From Lineus longissimus (lineage: Eukaryota > Nemertea > Pilidiophora > Heteronemertea > Lineidae): a stretch of 64,000 nt of DNA. The stretch is taken from positions 16,552,501 to 16,616,500 of the forward strand of contig NC_088320.1 of NCBI RefSeq assembly GCF_910592395.1. The letters are read 5' to 3'. The notes under the pieces are model-generated. The model was given only the letters and a program-made list of their open reading frames with translations, did not search any database and was not told where the DNA came from. The translations under genes and the position numbers were made by a program. Positions 9,201 through 21,500 of this stretch are shown piece after piece (position 1 is the stretch's first letter; every line of letters starts with the position of its first letter).

Positions 9201-12200
9201 GTTCAGCGTAAAATCCACTGAGTCTTCATACCGATCGAAACTCTCGTCGTCCTCTGTGTCTAAATATGGCGGGTTAGGATCGGATTCATATGCATCGATT
9301 TCATCCTCTGTCACATGACAGCGGACGTCTCCTCCACTCACAAACTGAGCGAATCTGAAAAACAGAAATAACCCCAAGAAGTTTATACAGAAACAAATTG
9401 GTTAGACAACAAGATTCGGGTTTAAACCTGAGAGAGTGGTTTGAGTTTTGAGTGGGGGTTGGGTTGCCTCGTTTCCAAGATCGCTCCCTAGGTGGGGCTG
9501 TGCCCTTTTCCCAAATGTCTGGATCTGTCACTGCACATCATCATCATCATCATCATGATGCCCTTACCTGCCAGGAGACTTTAACCTACTGACAGTCTTC
9601 CACGCGTTACAGTCAGGACTGCGGCAATATTCTCTGAGTTGTTTGAGAGCTTTTCTTGTCTCCACCTCGGCTTCAAGTGTGTACTGCTCCTGTGTGAGTC
9701 GCTTCTTCTTTGGGGGAAATCGCTTGTGCCTGAAACCAAATACGACTCAATACTACTGGCTTGTTAAAAGTGAAGGGGACATGACTGCTCCTGTGTGAGT
9801 CGCTTCTTCTTTGGGGGAAATCGCTTGTGCCTGGAACCAAATACAACTCAATACAACTGACTTGTTAAAAGTGAAGGGGACATGACTGCTCCTGCGTGAG
9901 TCGCTTCTTCTTTGGGAGAAATCGCTTGTGCCTGGAACCAAATACGACTCAATACTACTGGCTTGTTAAAAGTGAAGGGGACATGACTGCTCCTGCGTGA
10001 GTCGCTTCTTCTTTGGGGGAAATCGCTTGTGCCTGGAACCAAATACAACTCAATACTACTGGCTTGTTAAAAGTGAAGGGGACATGACTGCTCCTGCGTG
10101 AGTCGCTTCTTCTTTGGGGGAAATCGCTTGTGCCTGGAACCAAATACGACTCAATACTACTGGCTTGTTAAAAGTGAAGGGGACATGACTGCTCCTGTGT
10201 GAGTCGCTTCTTCTTTGGTGGAAATCGCTTGTGCCTGGAACCAAATACAACTCAGTACAACTGGCTTGTTAAAAGTGAAGGGGACATGACTGCTCCTGTG
10301 TGAGTCGCTTCTTCTTTGGGGGAAATCGCTTGTGCCTGGAACCAAATACGACTCAATACAACTGGCACTGAAGGGGACATGACTGCTCCTGTGTGAGTCG
10401 CTTCTTCTTTGGGGGAAATCGCTTGTGCCTGGAACCAAATACAACTCAATACAACTGGCACTGAAGGGGACATGACTGCTCCTGTGTGAGTCGCTTCTTC
10501 TTTGGGGGAAATCGCTTGTGCCTGAAACCAAATACGACTCAATACAACTGGCACTGAAGGGGACATGACTGCTCCTGTGTGAGTCGCTTCTTCTTTGGGG
10601 GAAATCGCTTGTGCCTGAAACCAAATACGACTCAATACAACTGGCACTGAAGGGGACATGACTGCTCCTGTGTGAGTCGCTTCTTCTTTGGGGGAAATCG
10701 CTTGTGCCTGGAACCAAATACAACTCAATACAACTGGCTTGTTAAAAGTGAAGGGGACATGACTGCTCCTGTGTGAGTCGCTTCTTCTTTGGGGGAAATC
10801 GCTTGTGCCTGGAACCAAATACAACTCAATACAACTGGCTTGTTAAAAGTGAAGGGGACATGACTGCTCCTGCGTGAGTCGCTTCTTCTTTGGGGGAAAT
10901 CGCTTGTGCCTGAAACCAAATACGACTCAATACAACTGGCACTGAAGGGGACATGACTGCTCCTGTGTGAGTCGCTTCTTCTTTGGGGGAAATCGCTTGT
11001 GCCTGGAACCAAATACGACTCAATACAACTGGCTTGTTAAAAGTGAAGGGGACATGACTGCTCCTGCCCGAGTCGCTTCTTCTTTGGGGGAAATCGCTTG
11101 TGCCTGGAACCAAATACGACTCAATACAACTGGCTTGTTAAAAGTGAAGGGGACATGACTGCTCCTGTGTGAGTCGCTTCTTCTTTGGGGGAAATCGCTT
11201 GTGCCTGGAACCAAATACGACTCAATACAACTGGCTTGTTAAAAGTGAAGGGGACATGACTGCTCCTGTGTGAGTCGCTTCTTCTTTGGGGGAAATCGCT
11301 TGTGCCTGGAACCAAATACGACTCAATACAACTGGCTTGTTAAAAGTGAAGGGGACATGCACTATCAATACACTGTTCTATGATAGATGGCAGCACTGTC
11401 TATCTGCTCTTGTCAAAAGCTATTTTCAATCAAAATAGCACCTATGTTCTGTGTGCTCCAAGCCATTCAAATGCAGGCTTCTCCACCTAACTTTTGTGCC
11501 TCCGGACAGATTCAGGGAGTTCAAACCACTCATTTAAACACAACCTAGGGATAGGAAGCAGATACTCAACAGGGAGTTGAACCCACGCCCTCCAGAGTAG
11601 GAGACAGATGCTCCTCCACCATGTTACTGCTGCACTATTCCTAATAAACTTACCACGTTCGTTTGAACCGCCTTGATATGAAGTCCACAGCAAAATAAGG
11701 GAAGTTATGTATGATCACCATGGCAACGATAATAACAATGGACATCATCGGTATCTGTATACTGTTATAGATGAGGATCAACGAGAGAAGCTGGATGGAC
11801 CACTTGATCAGATTTAACGTCCGCACATTTGTTACCGGGCCACGCCAGTAGCAGAACGTCCAACTGAGCACGCCGGTGATCACAAAATATCCTATGACAT
11901 ATCGGTTATATTCTTGTAAGACGTCCGATATATTTCTGTAGAGATATTGTAGGAAGTATAGGGAGATGGATGAACCAGCGGTGAACACTGCTATAGCACC
12001 CGTACGCTGGAAAGGAGAAGACGAGTTCTGAATTTAGATGTGAATAACATGATATATTTCTGTAGAGATATTGTAGGAAGTATAGGGAGATGGATGAACC
12101 AGCTGTGAACACTGCTATAGCACCCGTACGCTGGAAAGGAGGAGATGAGTTCTGAATTTAGATGTGAATAACATGATGATGACATAGTCGTCTTAGTTGA

Positions 12201-15200
12201 CTGATGACGATGGTTAATTAGGAGCTGACCTATTGCCTACTTTTTCAATAGCAGGACATTTTCTGGCAACAAATTGCAAGATAATTTGGGGCAACTTTTA
12301 TGCATGCAAAAATGTTGACTTCATGATTTGGCGAGCGTTATTCAGATGAAAATATATAACTTGCGTATGATAGTTCCTTCAACCTCTGCTTCTAGGGTCA
12401 AGTTGAGAGGTCTTCCATATTCAACAGGGCCTCCACATGAACTTTCTCATGAACACCACTGTACAGCCCCTGTCGGCACCGACTTACCTTCGGTATGAAC
12501 CGGCTGATTATGAACAAGACGATAAGAAATGAAGCAAGCACTCCCACACTGATGCCCGTGCTGTAGTAGAACAAAATATTCCTGAAATGACAAAAAATGC
12601 TATAAAATCTCCAAAAAGTCGGAAATTTGCAGATGGCATGATATTAGCAGATGAATAAATCGGGTAATATTCGGTCATATTTGTTTGAGGGGAGACTAAA
12701 GAAGGACATTTGTGTTTACAAAATGACGTCATTCTGACGTCACACAAATATTTTTCGCTGCCAGCATCTGCGAACCTAACACCACTCATCAGAGGGCTAT
12801 GTGACATGACAATTCAACGTCACGCAATCAATGTTAGATTCACTTGGAAACGGAGTGTTTACTCAGCAAGTTGGAATGCCTGCCCGATTCTAGACAATCT
12901 GGGGAATTGATTCTCCAGGGTGATGAGGTGTTCAGTGTCTTTGTTGAGTCATCATCTCCCCGAATCTCGTGACCTAACTTATCTCGTCGGCGATTGATTG
13001 TAAACGATGTCTGCTCCGTATCTGTCTGTGAGGTGTACTTGAAACATCACAGTCATCAGAAAGCACGTTAATCTCGGGGAAGTTGAGTGCCAACCAAACA
13101 GTGACTAGTGTCAGGCTGGGTATCTCTTCCCCTTAAGATAATCTTTACAAGTATTTGTAAAGTTGAGTCATCATCTCCCCGAATCTCGTGATCTAACTTA
13201 TCTCGTCGGCGATTGATTGTAAACGATGTCTGCTTCGTATCTGTCTGTAAGGTGTACTTGAAACATCACAGTCATCAGAAAGCACGTTAATCTTGGGGAA
13301 GTAATTTCAACCATCAGTGTCTTTGTCAAGTTGAGTCATCATCTCCCCGAATCTCGTGATCTAACTTATCTCGTCGGCGATTGATTGTAAACGATGTCTG
13401 CTTCGTATCTGTCTGTGAGGTGTACTTGAAACATCACAGTCATCAGAAAGCACGTTAATCTTGGGGAAGTAATTTCAACCATCAGTGTCTTTGTCAAGTT
13501 GAGTCATCATCTCCCCGAATCTCGTGATCTAACTTATCTCGTCGGCGATTGATTGTAAACGATGTCTGCTTCGTATCTGTCTGTGAGGTGTACTTGAAAC
13601 ATCACAGTCATCAGAAAGCACGTTAATCTTGGGGAAGTAATTTCAACCATCAGTGTCTTTGTCAAGTTTAGTCATCATCTCCCCGAATCTCGTGATCTAA
13701 CTTATCTCGTCGGCGATTGATTGTAAACGATGTCTGCTTCGTATCTGTCTGTGAGGTGTACTTGAAACATCACAGTCATCAGAAAGCACGTTAATCTCGG
13801 GGAAGTTGAGTGCCAACCAAACAGTGACTAGTGTCAGGCTGGGTATCTCTTCCCCTTAACCCTTTTGCTGCCAAGCAAATTTTTTTTTTTTGAGTCCTCA
13901 GTGCCAAGCAATTTTAGGTTAAATTGAAAAAAATTGATATGATCAATTTAAATATTTTTCCTGAGAAAACTATTGGAGATATGTCAAAACAATGCACATG
14001 GAAGTTGTTCAGTATGACCTGGACTTCAAATTAAAATTTTTAAAAAGTAGGTCACGCCCTAATTTGCATGCCGCCATCTTGAATAACTAATGAGAATTGA
14101 AGATTTTGTAGAATAAACCACTGTAATTTGGAATAAATGTAATAATACAACTAATAAAACTATTTTTATGCATCTGCATGTTTCTTTACTCTTTCCTTTC
14201 TAAGTCCATAACCTTGTAAACCCTGAATTTGTATTGCTTTGTAACAAAATTGCCAAGAAATACCGATGCGTTATTTACAGAAATCGAGCAAAATTCTTCA
14301 AAATTCAATGATCAGCCATTTACTTTGTAGACCAAAAATTACTACTTATGGTGATATGTTGGGACTAAATTACATACCTTCACTCCCAAGAGCTCCTTTT
14401 TAGTGCTACCAGAGAACTAATAGTAGATAGGGGGGTCAGGGGTCCCTATGGAGGGGGCCTGGTATAAAACAGCTAAAATTCAGGGTTTCCTCAACTAAAC
14501 ATGAAAGTTCAAAGTTTCTCAGCCAAATGTCCTGTCATAGAATGTATGTAGCAGTCAGATAACTCTATTCTAATAATTGACAACTGCTTGGTACCTTTCG
14601 AAACAGTTCTTTGAATCATGCATGATATCCAATTCATCGAGTACCTGTGATAATGACATCCGATTCGCCATTTTGTGAACTTTTGGAAGTGATTTTCACC
14701 CGAAATCTCAGCAAATCGATATATAACATGTACAGTAGAAACGTAGCGTGGTAACTCCTCTACCACGCCATCTATAGGTATATACCATAAACGACGCTAG
14801 CAGACGAAAAATCAATGTATTTTCACCACATAGGAAAATTTCGCCAAAATGCGAAGTTGGCAGCAAAAGGAACAAAAGTCATTGTGCAGAAATGCGAAGT
14901 TGGCAGCAAAAGGGTTAAGATAATCTTTACAAGTATTTGTAAAGTTGAGTCATCATCTCCCCGAATCTCGTGGCCTAACTTATCTTGCCGGTGATTGATT
15001 GTAAACGATGTCTGCTCCGTATCTGTCTGTGAGGTGTACTTGAAACATCACAGTCATCAGAAAGCACGTTAATCTCGGGAAGTTGAGTGCCAACCAAACA
15101 GTGACTAGTGTCAGGCTGGGTATCTCTTCCCCTCAAGATAATCTTTACAAGTATTTCGTATTGAAACGATATTGTTAGAATGTACCGAGGCAAACTTGTC

Positions 15201-17592
15201 GCCAAAACTCACCCACTGAGCGAATCAGCAAATATAAAAAGAAAGATACCAATGGCTGTCATCAACACCAACCGGTAGTCAAAAACTGAAAGATAACGTG
15301 AATAGGATGAGATTGTTATGAGGTCTTACACCACCATGATAACAGAGGCGAAATGGCAGATACGCCCTACCAGTACTAGATCTCTTCATGGGCTGTTGAA
15401 AAAGGCACGTCAGCACCTGTCACCTCCAAGGTCCCTGGTGTGATTCCCCGTTGGTCCTAGTATACTCATGTGGTATAGAATGCAACATTCTTTGACAGCG
15501 TAGGTATTCCATGAATCCATGGCTGCTCCAGTTTCCTCCTACATGTACATATCACCCAAATATTGTCAAAAGAGCTAATAATGAGCCAAACTTTGAGCTC
15601 ATGTGCTCTCGACTCAAAACTTTAAACAAATTAACTCTTTATGACTTGTTTAGTCTGTGTAGGTCCCTCTAATATCTGCCAATTGGAAAATAAGCACGGA
15701 CTATGCCTTTTCAAAACCCGGAATTTGCCCATAAAACGAAATTTGTTATTTTCAGGTCTAAAAACCTGACTTGGTGGGGTCTTTTGGGATTCAAGTATTC
15801 ATTCACAGAATTTACAAATCAAGAAATGGATTTTCGGGGTGTATCTGTGGGAGGGCTGAAGAAAATGCTTGAGAAATATCACTCACATTTTGTCTCAAAG
15901 GAAAGTGTGTACTGCTCCTTGGTAACAATACCAATACATGAGCTCTGAAATGGGTTAAAGTAGATACTCTCCTGTTTCCATGGGATGATCGGTACGAGGA
16001 GACTCATCCAGCTCTTCTGGGCCTTGTGGTACTTCTCTTCAACATCGGTGTTGTTCACGCCTTCGTACATTGTCACGTCCTCGCCGCCCTTCAGCACCAC
16101 CTGAACACCAATCAAATAGAACGTGAATCGTACAGGAAAACACGGAGTCAAAAACTATTTTGACCATATGAGTGATTATACTGTGAGCTGGCAGCAGTGT
16201 GACATTACATATCACCAAGATTAGTCTTGATGAATTCTTGTTATCACTTCGGGCTACTGTTGCCAACAAAGCGCATAAGTCAAAGAGGTCGTTCCAAACT
16301 AAAGCTGTTTACCACGACCAGCTACATATGTAGACCTGATAAGGAGACTGTACTCATTAATTTTTTATCACTGGAAGTGCAACCTGTGAAATATCAGGCC
16401 AGACGATGACTGATTTAGCATACTAGCATTTATAGGCTTTCGTTTTATTGCACATCTCAGTTCATCACAATAAGAAAGCGTTTTTTACAATGATGTATTG
16501 TCTCGATTACCTTTCTGACATGTTCGACAACATTTTAAAACTAGTGTTACTCCGTCCCACTTACCAACGGTTGCATCCATAGTTTGGCATAAAATGGTTT
16601 CTCTCCTTCGAAGCAATACAGGTCTAGTTTCATGACAGTCTTTTTATCTTTTTTGAAAACTTGTTTTTTAGAAAGTTTTTCATCTGAAAAAAACAAAACT
16701 TTTTAATAATAAGCAAAAGGTTGATATTTAACACAAAAGGCTGCGCTATGGAAGATTATGAAAGATACCGGGCAACACAGAAATTATAAACTTCTGATTA
16801 AGTATAAATTCAAAAAATGCAATTAGAAATTCAACACATTTTGGGGACACAAATCTGGGACCAGTGGTTTTTATTTCCAGTTCGTTTTATCTCATTACCT
16901 GATAGTGATATCTCATTATAGGCATTTTTATAAAATTTAAGCACCTGAGCATGTTTAATTTGGTGTGACTGGCCACCAAATCATCATGTGATTGATTGGG
17001 TGAAGTACCAGCCAATTGATGAACTACTCTTCCTTGTTGATTTCCACCACGTGGCAGATGGACTGCGACGGTCTTCACGGTTCAAGCAAAGATGCCAGAC
17101 AATGTCTTCCTTATGGAGCTTCGCGTCTATGCCATTGAAGAGCAACAGTTTGGGAGTAGGACTTCATGACCATTGTGTCATCTAGGCTATAGTGGAATGA
17201 TGCCATGAGAGAGAGACCACACGCCAGACCGGGTAAGGAAGGGTAAGGGAGGAACCATGTTCCCTATCTGGCGGAAACCCTGATCATTGAGGTCAACGTT
17301 CAAATCGCCTAATAAAACAATGATTACGCAATATGACCCGCAGAATCGAACTTTCGATTTACATTCATTTAGTTGGGGACCTGGCGAAATAAGGTACACA
17401 GCAGTTGCCGTAATAAAGAAGTAGCGATCACTTCCAAAATGCACAAAACAAGCAATATTTTTGTTGACGTTGCTTTTCACTATAATTTTTCTTACATTGT
17501 GGTGTTGCTGTTTCTACGTCTGCGGGCAATAAGACGACAAAAATACACGAAAACGAAAGAAGAAATTTTTTCAATTTTATGGGCGCGGCCAT
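9189..17592 (-). CDS. nemp1: NEMP (nuclear envelope integral membrane protein, TMEM194 family), complete
   Basis: Eight exons, minus strand: 17592-17496, 16683-16565, 16100-15887, 15285-15213, 12581-12488, 12006-11654, 9729-9568 and 9354-9189; 1,278 nt, 425 codons plus TAA. All junctions are GT-AG and every phase joins. Exon 1 starts MAAPIKLKK followed by a hydrophobic run (signal peptide). Exons 2-3 form the lumenal beta-rich part. Exons 4-6 carry the transmembrane segments (RLVLMTAIGIFLFIFADSLS; ILFYYSTGISVGVLASFLIV; several in exon 6). The nucleoplasmic tail has EVETRKALKQLREYC and SPDCNAWKTVSRLKSP, diagnostic of NEMP1/2, and an acidic end. The length is near human NEMP1 (about 444). Family role: inner nuclear membrane protein supporting nuclear envelope stiffness and fertility. 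It has tandem duplications over the acceptors of exons 6 and 7 and over the stop. NEMP1 versus NEMP2 orthology is not resolved. Confidence 0.93.
9683..11359 (-). repeat. 17-copy minisatellite carrying the NEMP exon 7 splice acceptor
   Basis: Units begin (plus-strand ACTGCTCC) at 9683, 9784, 9885, 9986, 10087, 10188, 10289, 10382, 10475, 10568, 10661, 10762, 10863, 10956, 11057, 11158 and 11259. Periods are 101 bp, or 93 bp in a shorter subtype. On the minus strand each unit has GGTTCCAG or GGTTTCAG followed by the first 46 nt of exon 7 (HKRFPPKKKRLTQEQ), then intron sequence. Only the 9683 copy continues into the rest of the exon. Read in exon frame, the 101-bp units meet TAA soon after. Confidence 0.97.
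11465..11645 (-). repeat. tRNA-derived SINE-like fragment in NEMP intron 6
   Basis: On the minus strand, GGTGGAGGAGCATCTGTCTC is followed by GGGCGTGGGTTCAACTCCC, a good box B (GGTTCAACTCC), as in tRNA-derived SINE heads. No complete tRNA fold was found. Confidence 0.55.
11927..12174 (-). repeat. 124-bp tandem duplication over the NEMP exon 6 acceptor
   Basis: GATATATTTCTGTAGAGATA begins both copies (11927 and 12051). Each copy carries the acceptor CTTTCCAG|CGTACGGGTGC and about 80 nt of exon start (RTGAIAVFTAGSSISLYFLQ). The inner copy (acceptor after 12006) joins the full exon. The outer copy (exon-like from about 12130) would be read in a shifted frame because 124 is not a multiple of three, and it terminates. 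Confidence 0.93.
12946..15155. repeat. 168/219-bp tandem repeat in NEMP intron 4, six copies, interrupted by a transposon
   Basis: GAGTCATCATCTCCCCGAAT (with small changes) starts units at 12946, 13165, 13333, 13501, 13669 and 14946. Three units are 168 bp. One is 219 bp, and the interrupted unit is 218 bp once the inserted 1,055-bp element and one TTAA are removed. It does not overlap an exon. Confidence 0.92.
13860..14914. mobile_element. Nonautonomous piggyBac-type element, 1,055 bp, TTAA target duplication
   Basis: Terminal inverted repeats CCCTTTTGCTGCCAA / TTGGCAGCAAAAGGG are flanked by TTAA at 13856-13859 and 14915-14918. The first repeat unit preserves the unoccupied site (CTTCCCCTTAAGATAATC, near 13127-13144), so the insertion boundary is exact. 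The right end has an internal duplication: AATGCGAAGTTGGCAGCAAA occurs twice, 42 bp apart. The longest internal frame is 85 codons and is not transposase-like. CCC...GGG ends plus TTAA are characteristic of the piggyBac superfamily. Confidence 0.92.
15345..15575 (+). repeat. Possible SINE-like fragment between NEMP exons 3 and 4
   Basis: Contains GGTGTGATTCCCCGTTGG (box-B-like) and GGCTGCTCCAGTTTCCTCCT, which resembles the 'ctccggtttcctccc' block found in several animal SINE families. The boundaries are not visible. Confidence 0.3.
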
Positions 17593-18578
17593 TTTGAATG
17601 TAACCGGTGACTCTCTAACCTCTGCAAAAATAATTACGTTTTAGTTACAAAAAAATAATCAAGTTGGAAATTTCTTCACTTTAAGATATTTAATAATTAA
17701 TTTTATTAGTATACATTTATAAAATATTTGGCATTGATTTCAGGAATTAGTGTGAAAATAGATTTAGGTTTAAAGAGTACAGTTTGAGGAATTCCCTGTC
17801 AATCTTTCTTCTTTCCTGTGCATGTGACAGAGGAAGACCTTTCGATTTCTCCTACAAACGCAGCTTTTACACAAAAAGGCAAAATGGTATGGAAGAATGA
17901 TGAGTTGGGCATGTTGGAAATTGCCCCGGTTAGCTGAGGGCTTCCAAACTGAACAGCCTAATATAAAATAATATAAAATATAACGACATCATCGTATCAC
18001 GTATGTGACGTATCGTTGTCCAACTCCAACACGTACTACTACTGCGCACTACTGCTAGCGGCCTACTACGACGTCGACTATGTCGTCGTCGTCTTGACGA
18101 GAGTCTGAGTCAACGTTTAGGCATACACTGAGTGATAGGCTAGGCCTACGGTCGCAATCAAAGATTCTCGCCTACCATCAACCGTGTCATCTCCAGTTCC
18201 ATCCCACGCATTGAATATTGAACTGGATGTCGCCGCCATCACACGGATGTGTAGAAGTGCGACTTCACTGAGGTATTGCACACGACTTCACTGAGGTATT
18301 GCACACGACTTCACTGAGGTATTGCACACGACTTCACTGAGGTATTGCACACGACTTCACTGAGGTATTGCACACGACTTCACTGAGGTATTGCACACGA
18401 CTTCACTGAGGTATTGCACACGACTTCACTGAGTTACCGGTGTAGGCCTTTTTGAAGAAGACGAATCAACATCAAAAGAAATCAGTAGAAAAAGCAAGGA
18501 GGATTCGTCTCTAGAACAACCGATACCAGTGATAGTAGTATTTTGTGTTTTTAATGACCTGCCTCTCTCTTGTTGCAG
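17593..18578. promoter_or_regulatory. Divergent NEMP / DNPEP intergenic region (candidate bidirectional promoter)
   Basis: 986 bp separate the NEMP start codon from the first recognised DNPEP exon. CACGTATGTGACGTATCG near 18000-18017 includes a CRE-like TGACGTA. The region near 18080-18130 is rich in CG dinucleotides (acgacgtcgactatgtcgtcgtcgtc). The DNPEP start exon should be here; an ATG directly before gtatgg at 17884-17889 would supply a phase-0 one-codon start exon, but this is speculative. Transcription starts cannot be located from sequence. Confidence 0.45.
18261..18433 (+). repeat. 23-bp tandem repeat, about 7.5 copies, upstream of DNPEP exon 1
   Basis: Unit GACTTCACTGAGGTATTGCA plus CAC, nearly invariant, starting at 18261 and every 23 bp to 18422. 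Each unit contains CTGAG|gtattg, a donor-like sequence, but no phase-compatible start exon ends at it. Confidence 0.92.
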
Positions 18579-21500
18579 GGCTCATCTAAAGATGCAGTGA
18601 TGTCGGTTGCCAAGCAATTCCTCAACTTCATCAACAAGTCTCCATCTCCATTCCATGGTAAGTGGTTCATCAAAACTCACCCAATTTATCATCTCATATT
18701 GCCAGATATGAAAAACATAGGGCAGTTTTATCGGCCGTTCAAGAGACAGACATATTGGTGCCAAAAACATGATATGTCAGCCATGTTGACAAAAAAGATG
18801 ACATACAATGTAAAATCCAAGTAGGACGTCCTGGAGTCACCAGCAGTTGAGCACTTGCAAAGTTGACACACCTTGCCAAAGCCTTCATGGTGTTGATATG
18901 CTGGTGGGCTAGCTCTCTCACTCGGACATTGGTCGTGTGGGTTGTGTGATGGATGCCAGCTCTCTCACTCGGACATTGGTAGTGTGGGTTGTGTGATGGA
19001 TGCCAGCTCTCTCACTCGGACAGTGGTAGTGTGGGTTGTGTGATGGATGCTAGCTCTCTCACTCGGACAGTGGTAGTGTGGGTTGTGTGATGGATGCCAG
19101 CTCTCTCACTCAGACATTGGTAGTGTGGGTTGTGTGGGTTGTGTGATGGATGCTAGCTCTCTCACTCGGACAGTGGTAATGTGGGTTGTGTGATGGATGC
19201 CAGCTCTCTCACTCGGACAGTGGTAGTGTGGGTTGTGTGATGGATGCTAGCTCTCTCACTCGGACAGTGGTAGTGTGGGTTGTGTGATGGATGCCAGCTC
19301 TCTCACTCGGACAGTGGTAGTGTGGGTTGTGTGATGGATGCCAGCTCTCTCACTCGGACAGTGGTAGTGTGGGTTGTGTGATGGATGCCAGCTCTCTCAC
19401 TCGGACAGTGGTAGTGTGGGTTGTGTGATGGATGCCAGCTCTCTCACTCGGACAGTGGTAGTGTGGGTTGTGTGATGGATGCCATCTCTCTCACTCGGAC
19501 AGTGGTTGTGTGGGTTGTGTGATGGATGCTAGCTCTCTCACTCGGACAGTGGTAGTGTGGGTTGTGTGATGGATGCCATCTCTCTCACTCGGACAGTGGT
19601 AGTGTGGGTTGTGTGATGGATGCTAGCTCTCTCACTCGGACAGTGGTAGTGTGGGTTGTGTGATGGATGCCAGCTCTCTCACTCGGACAGTGGTAGTGTG
19701 GGTTGTGTGATGGATGCCAGCTCTCTCACTCGGACAGTGGTAGTGTGGGTTGTGTGATGGATGTCAGCTCTCTCACTCGGACAGTGGTAATGTGGGTTGT
19801 GTGATGGATGCCAGCTCTCTCACTCGGACAGTGGTAGTGTGGGTTGTGTGATGGATGCCAGCTCTCTCACTCGGACAGTGGTAATGTGGGTTGTGTGATG
19901 GATGCCAGCTCTCTCACTCGGACAGTGGTAGTGTGGGTTGTGTGATGGATGCTAGCTCTCTCACTCGGACAGTGGTAGTGTGGGTTGTGTGATGGATGCC
20001 AGCTCTCTCACTCAGACATTGGTCGTGTGGGTTGTGTGATGGATGCCAGCTCTCTCACTCGGACATTGGTAGTGTGGGTTGTGTGATGGATGCCAGCTCT
20101 CTCACTCGGACAGTGGTAGTGTGGGTTGTGTGATGGATGCTAGCTCTCTCACTCGGACAGTGGTAGTGTGGGTTGTGTGATGGATGCCAGCTCTCTCACT
20201 CAGACATTGGTAGTGTGGGTCGTGTGATGGATGCCAGCTCTCTCACTCGGACAGTGGTAGTGTGGGTTGTGTGATGGATGCCAGCTCTCTCACTCGGACA
20301 GTGGTCGTGTGGGTTGTGTGATGGATGCCAGCTCTCTCACTCGGACAGTGGTAGTGTGGGTTGTGTGATGGATGTCAGCTCTCTCACTCGGACAGTGGTA
20401 GTGTGGGTTGTGTGATGGATGCCAGCTCTCTCACTCGGACAGTGGTAGTGTGGGTTGTGTGATGGATGTCAGCTCTCTCACTCAGACATTGGTAGTGTGG
20501 GTTGTGTGATGGATGTCAGCTCTCTCACTCGGACAGTGGTAGTGTGGGTTGTGTGATGGATGTCAGCTCTCTCACTCGGACAGTGGTTGTGTGGGTTGTG
20601 TGATGGATGTCAGCTCTCTCACTCAGACAGTGGTAGTGTGGGTTGTGTGATGGATGTCAGCTCTCTCACTCGGACATTGGTAGTGTGGGTTGTGTGATGG
20701 ATGTCAGCTCTCTCACTCAGACAGTGGTTGTGTGGGTTGTGTGATGGATGTCAGCTCTCTCACTCAGACATTGGTAGTGTGGGTTGTGTGATGGATGTCA
20801 GCTCTCTCACTCGGACAGTGGTAGTGTGGGTTGTGTGATGGATGTCAGCTCTCTCACTCGGACAGTGGTTGTGTGGGTTGTGTGATGGATGCCAGCTCTC
20901 TCACTCGGACAGTGGTAGTGTGGGTTGTGTGATGGATGTCAGCTCTCTCACTCGGACATTGGTCGTGTGGGTTGTGTGATGGATGCCAGCTCTCTCACTC
21001 GGACAGTGGTAGTGTGGGTTGTGTGATGGATGCCAGCTCTCTCACTCGGACAGTGGTCGTGTGGGTTGTGTGATGGATGTCAGCTCTCTCACTCGGACAG
21101 TGGTAATGTGGGTTGTGTGATGGATGCCAGCTCTCTCACTCGGACAGTGGTAGTGTGGGTTGTGTGATGGATGTCAGCTCTCTCACTCGGACAGTGGTAA
21201 TGTGGGTTGTGTGATGGATGCCAGCTCTCTCACTCGGACAGTGGTAGTGTGGGTTGTGTGATGGATGCCAGCTCTCTCACTCGGACAGTGGTAGTGTGGG
21301 TTGTGTGATGGATGCCAGCTCTCTCACTCGGACAGTGGTAGTGTGGGTTGTGTGATGGATGCCAAGTAGACTCAGATCAGTTTTCGCCAAATCAGATCTA
21401 CAATAAATCAAGAGTTAAAAGTACCGGAACAGAGAAAAGTAGTATACTGTGAGTATACCGCATAAACTGACATTGATATTTTCATACAATAATTTCTAAT

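Noticed and set aside
10157-10824. Minus-strand 188- and 190-codon frames across the NEMP intron array
   Set aside because: Out-of-frame translations of repeated exon 7 acceptor units, not separate genes.
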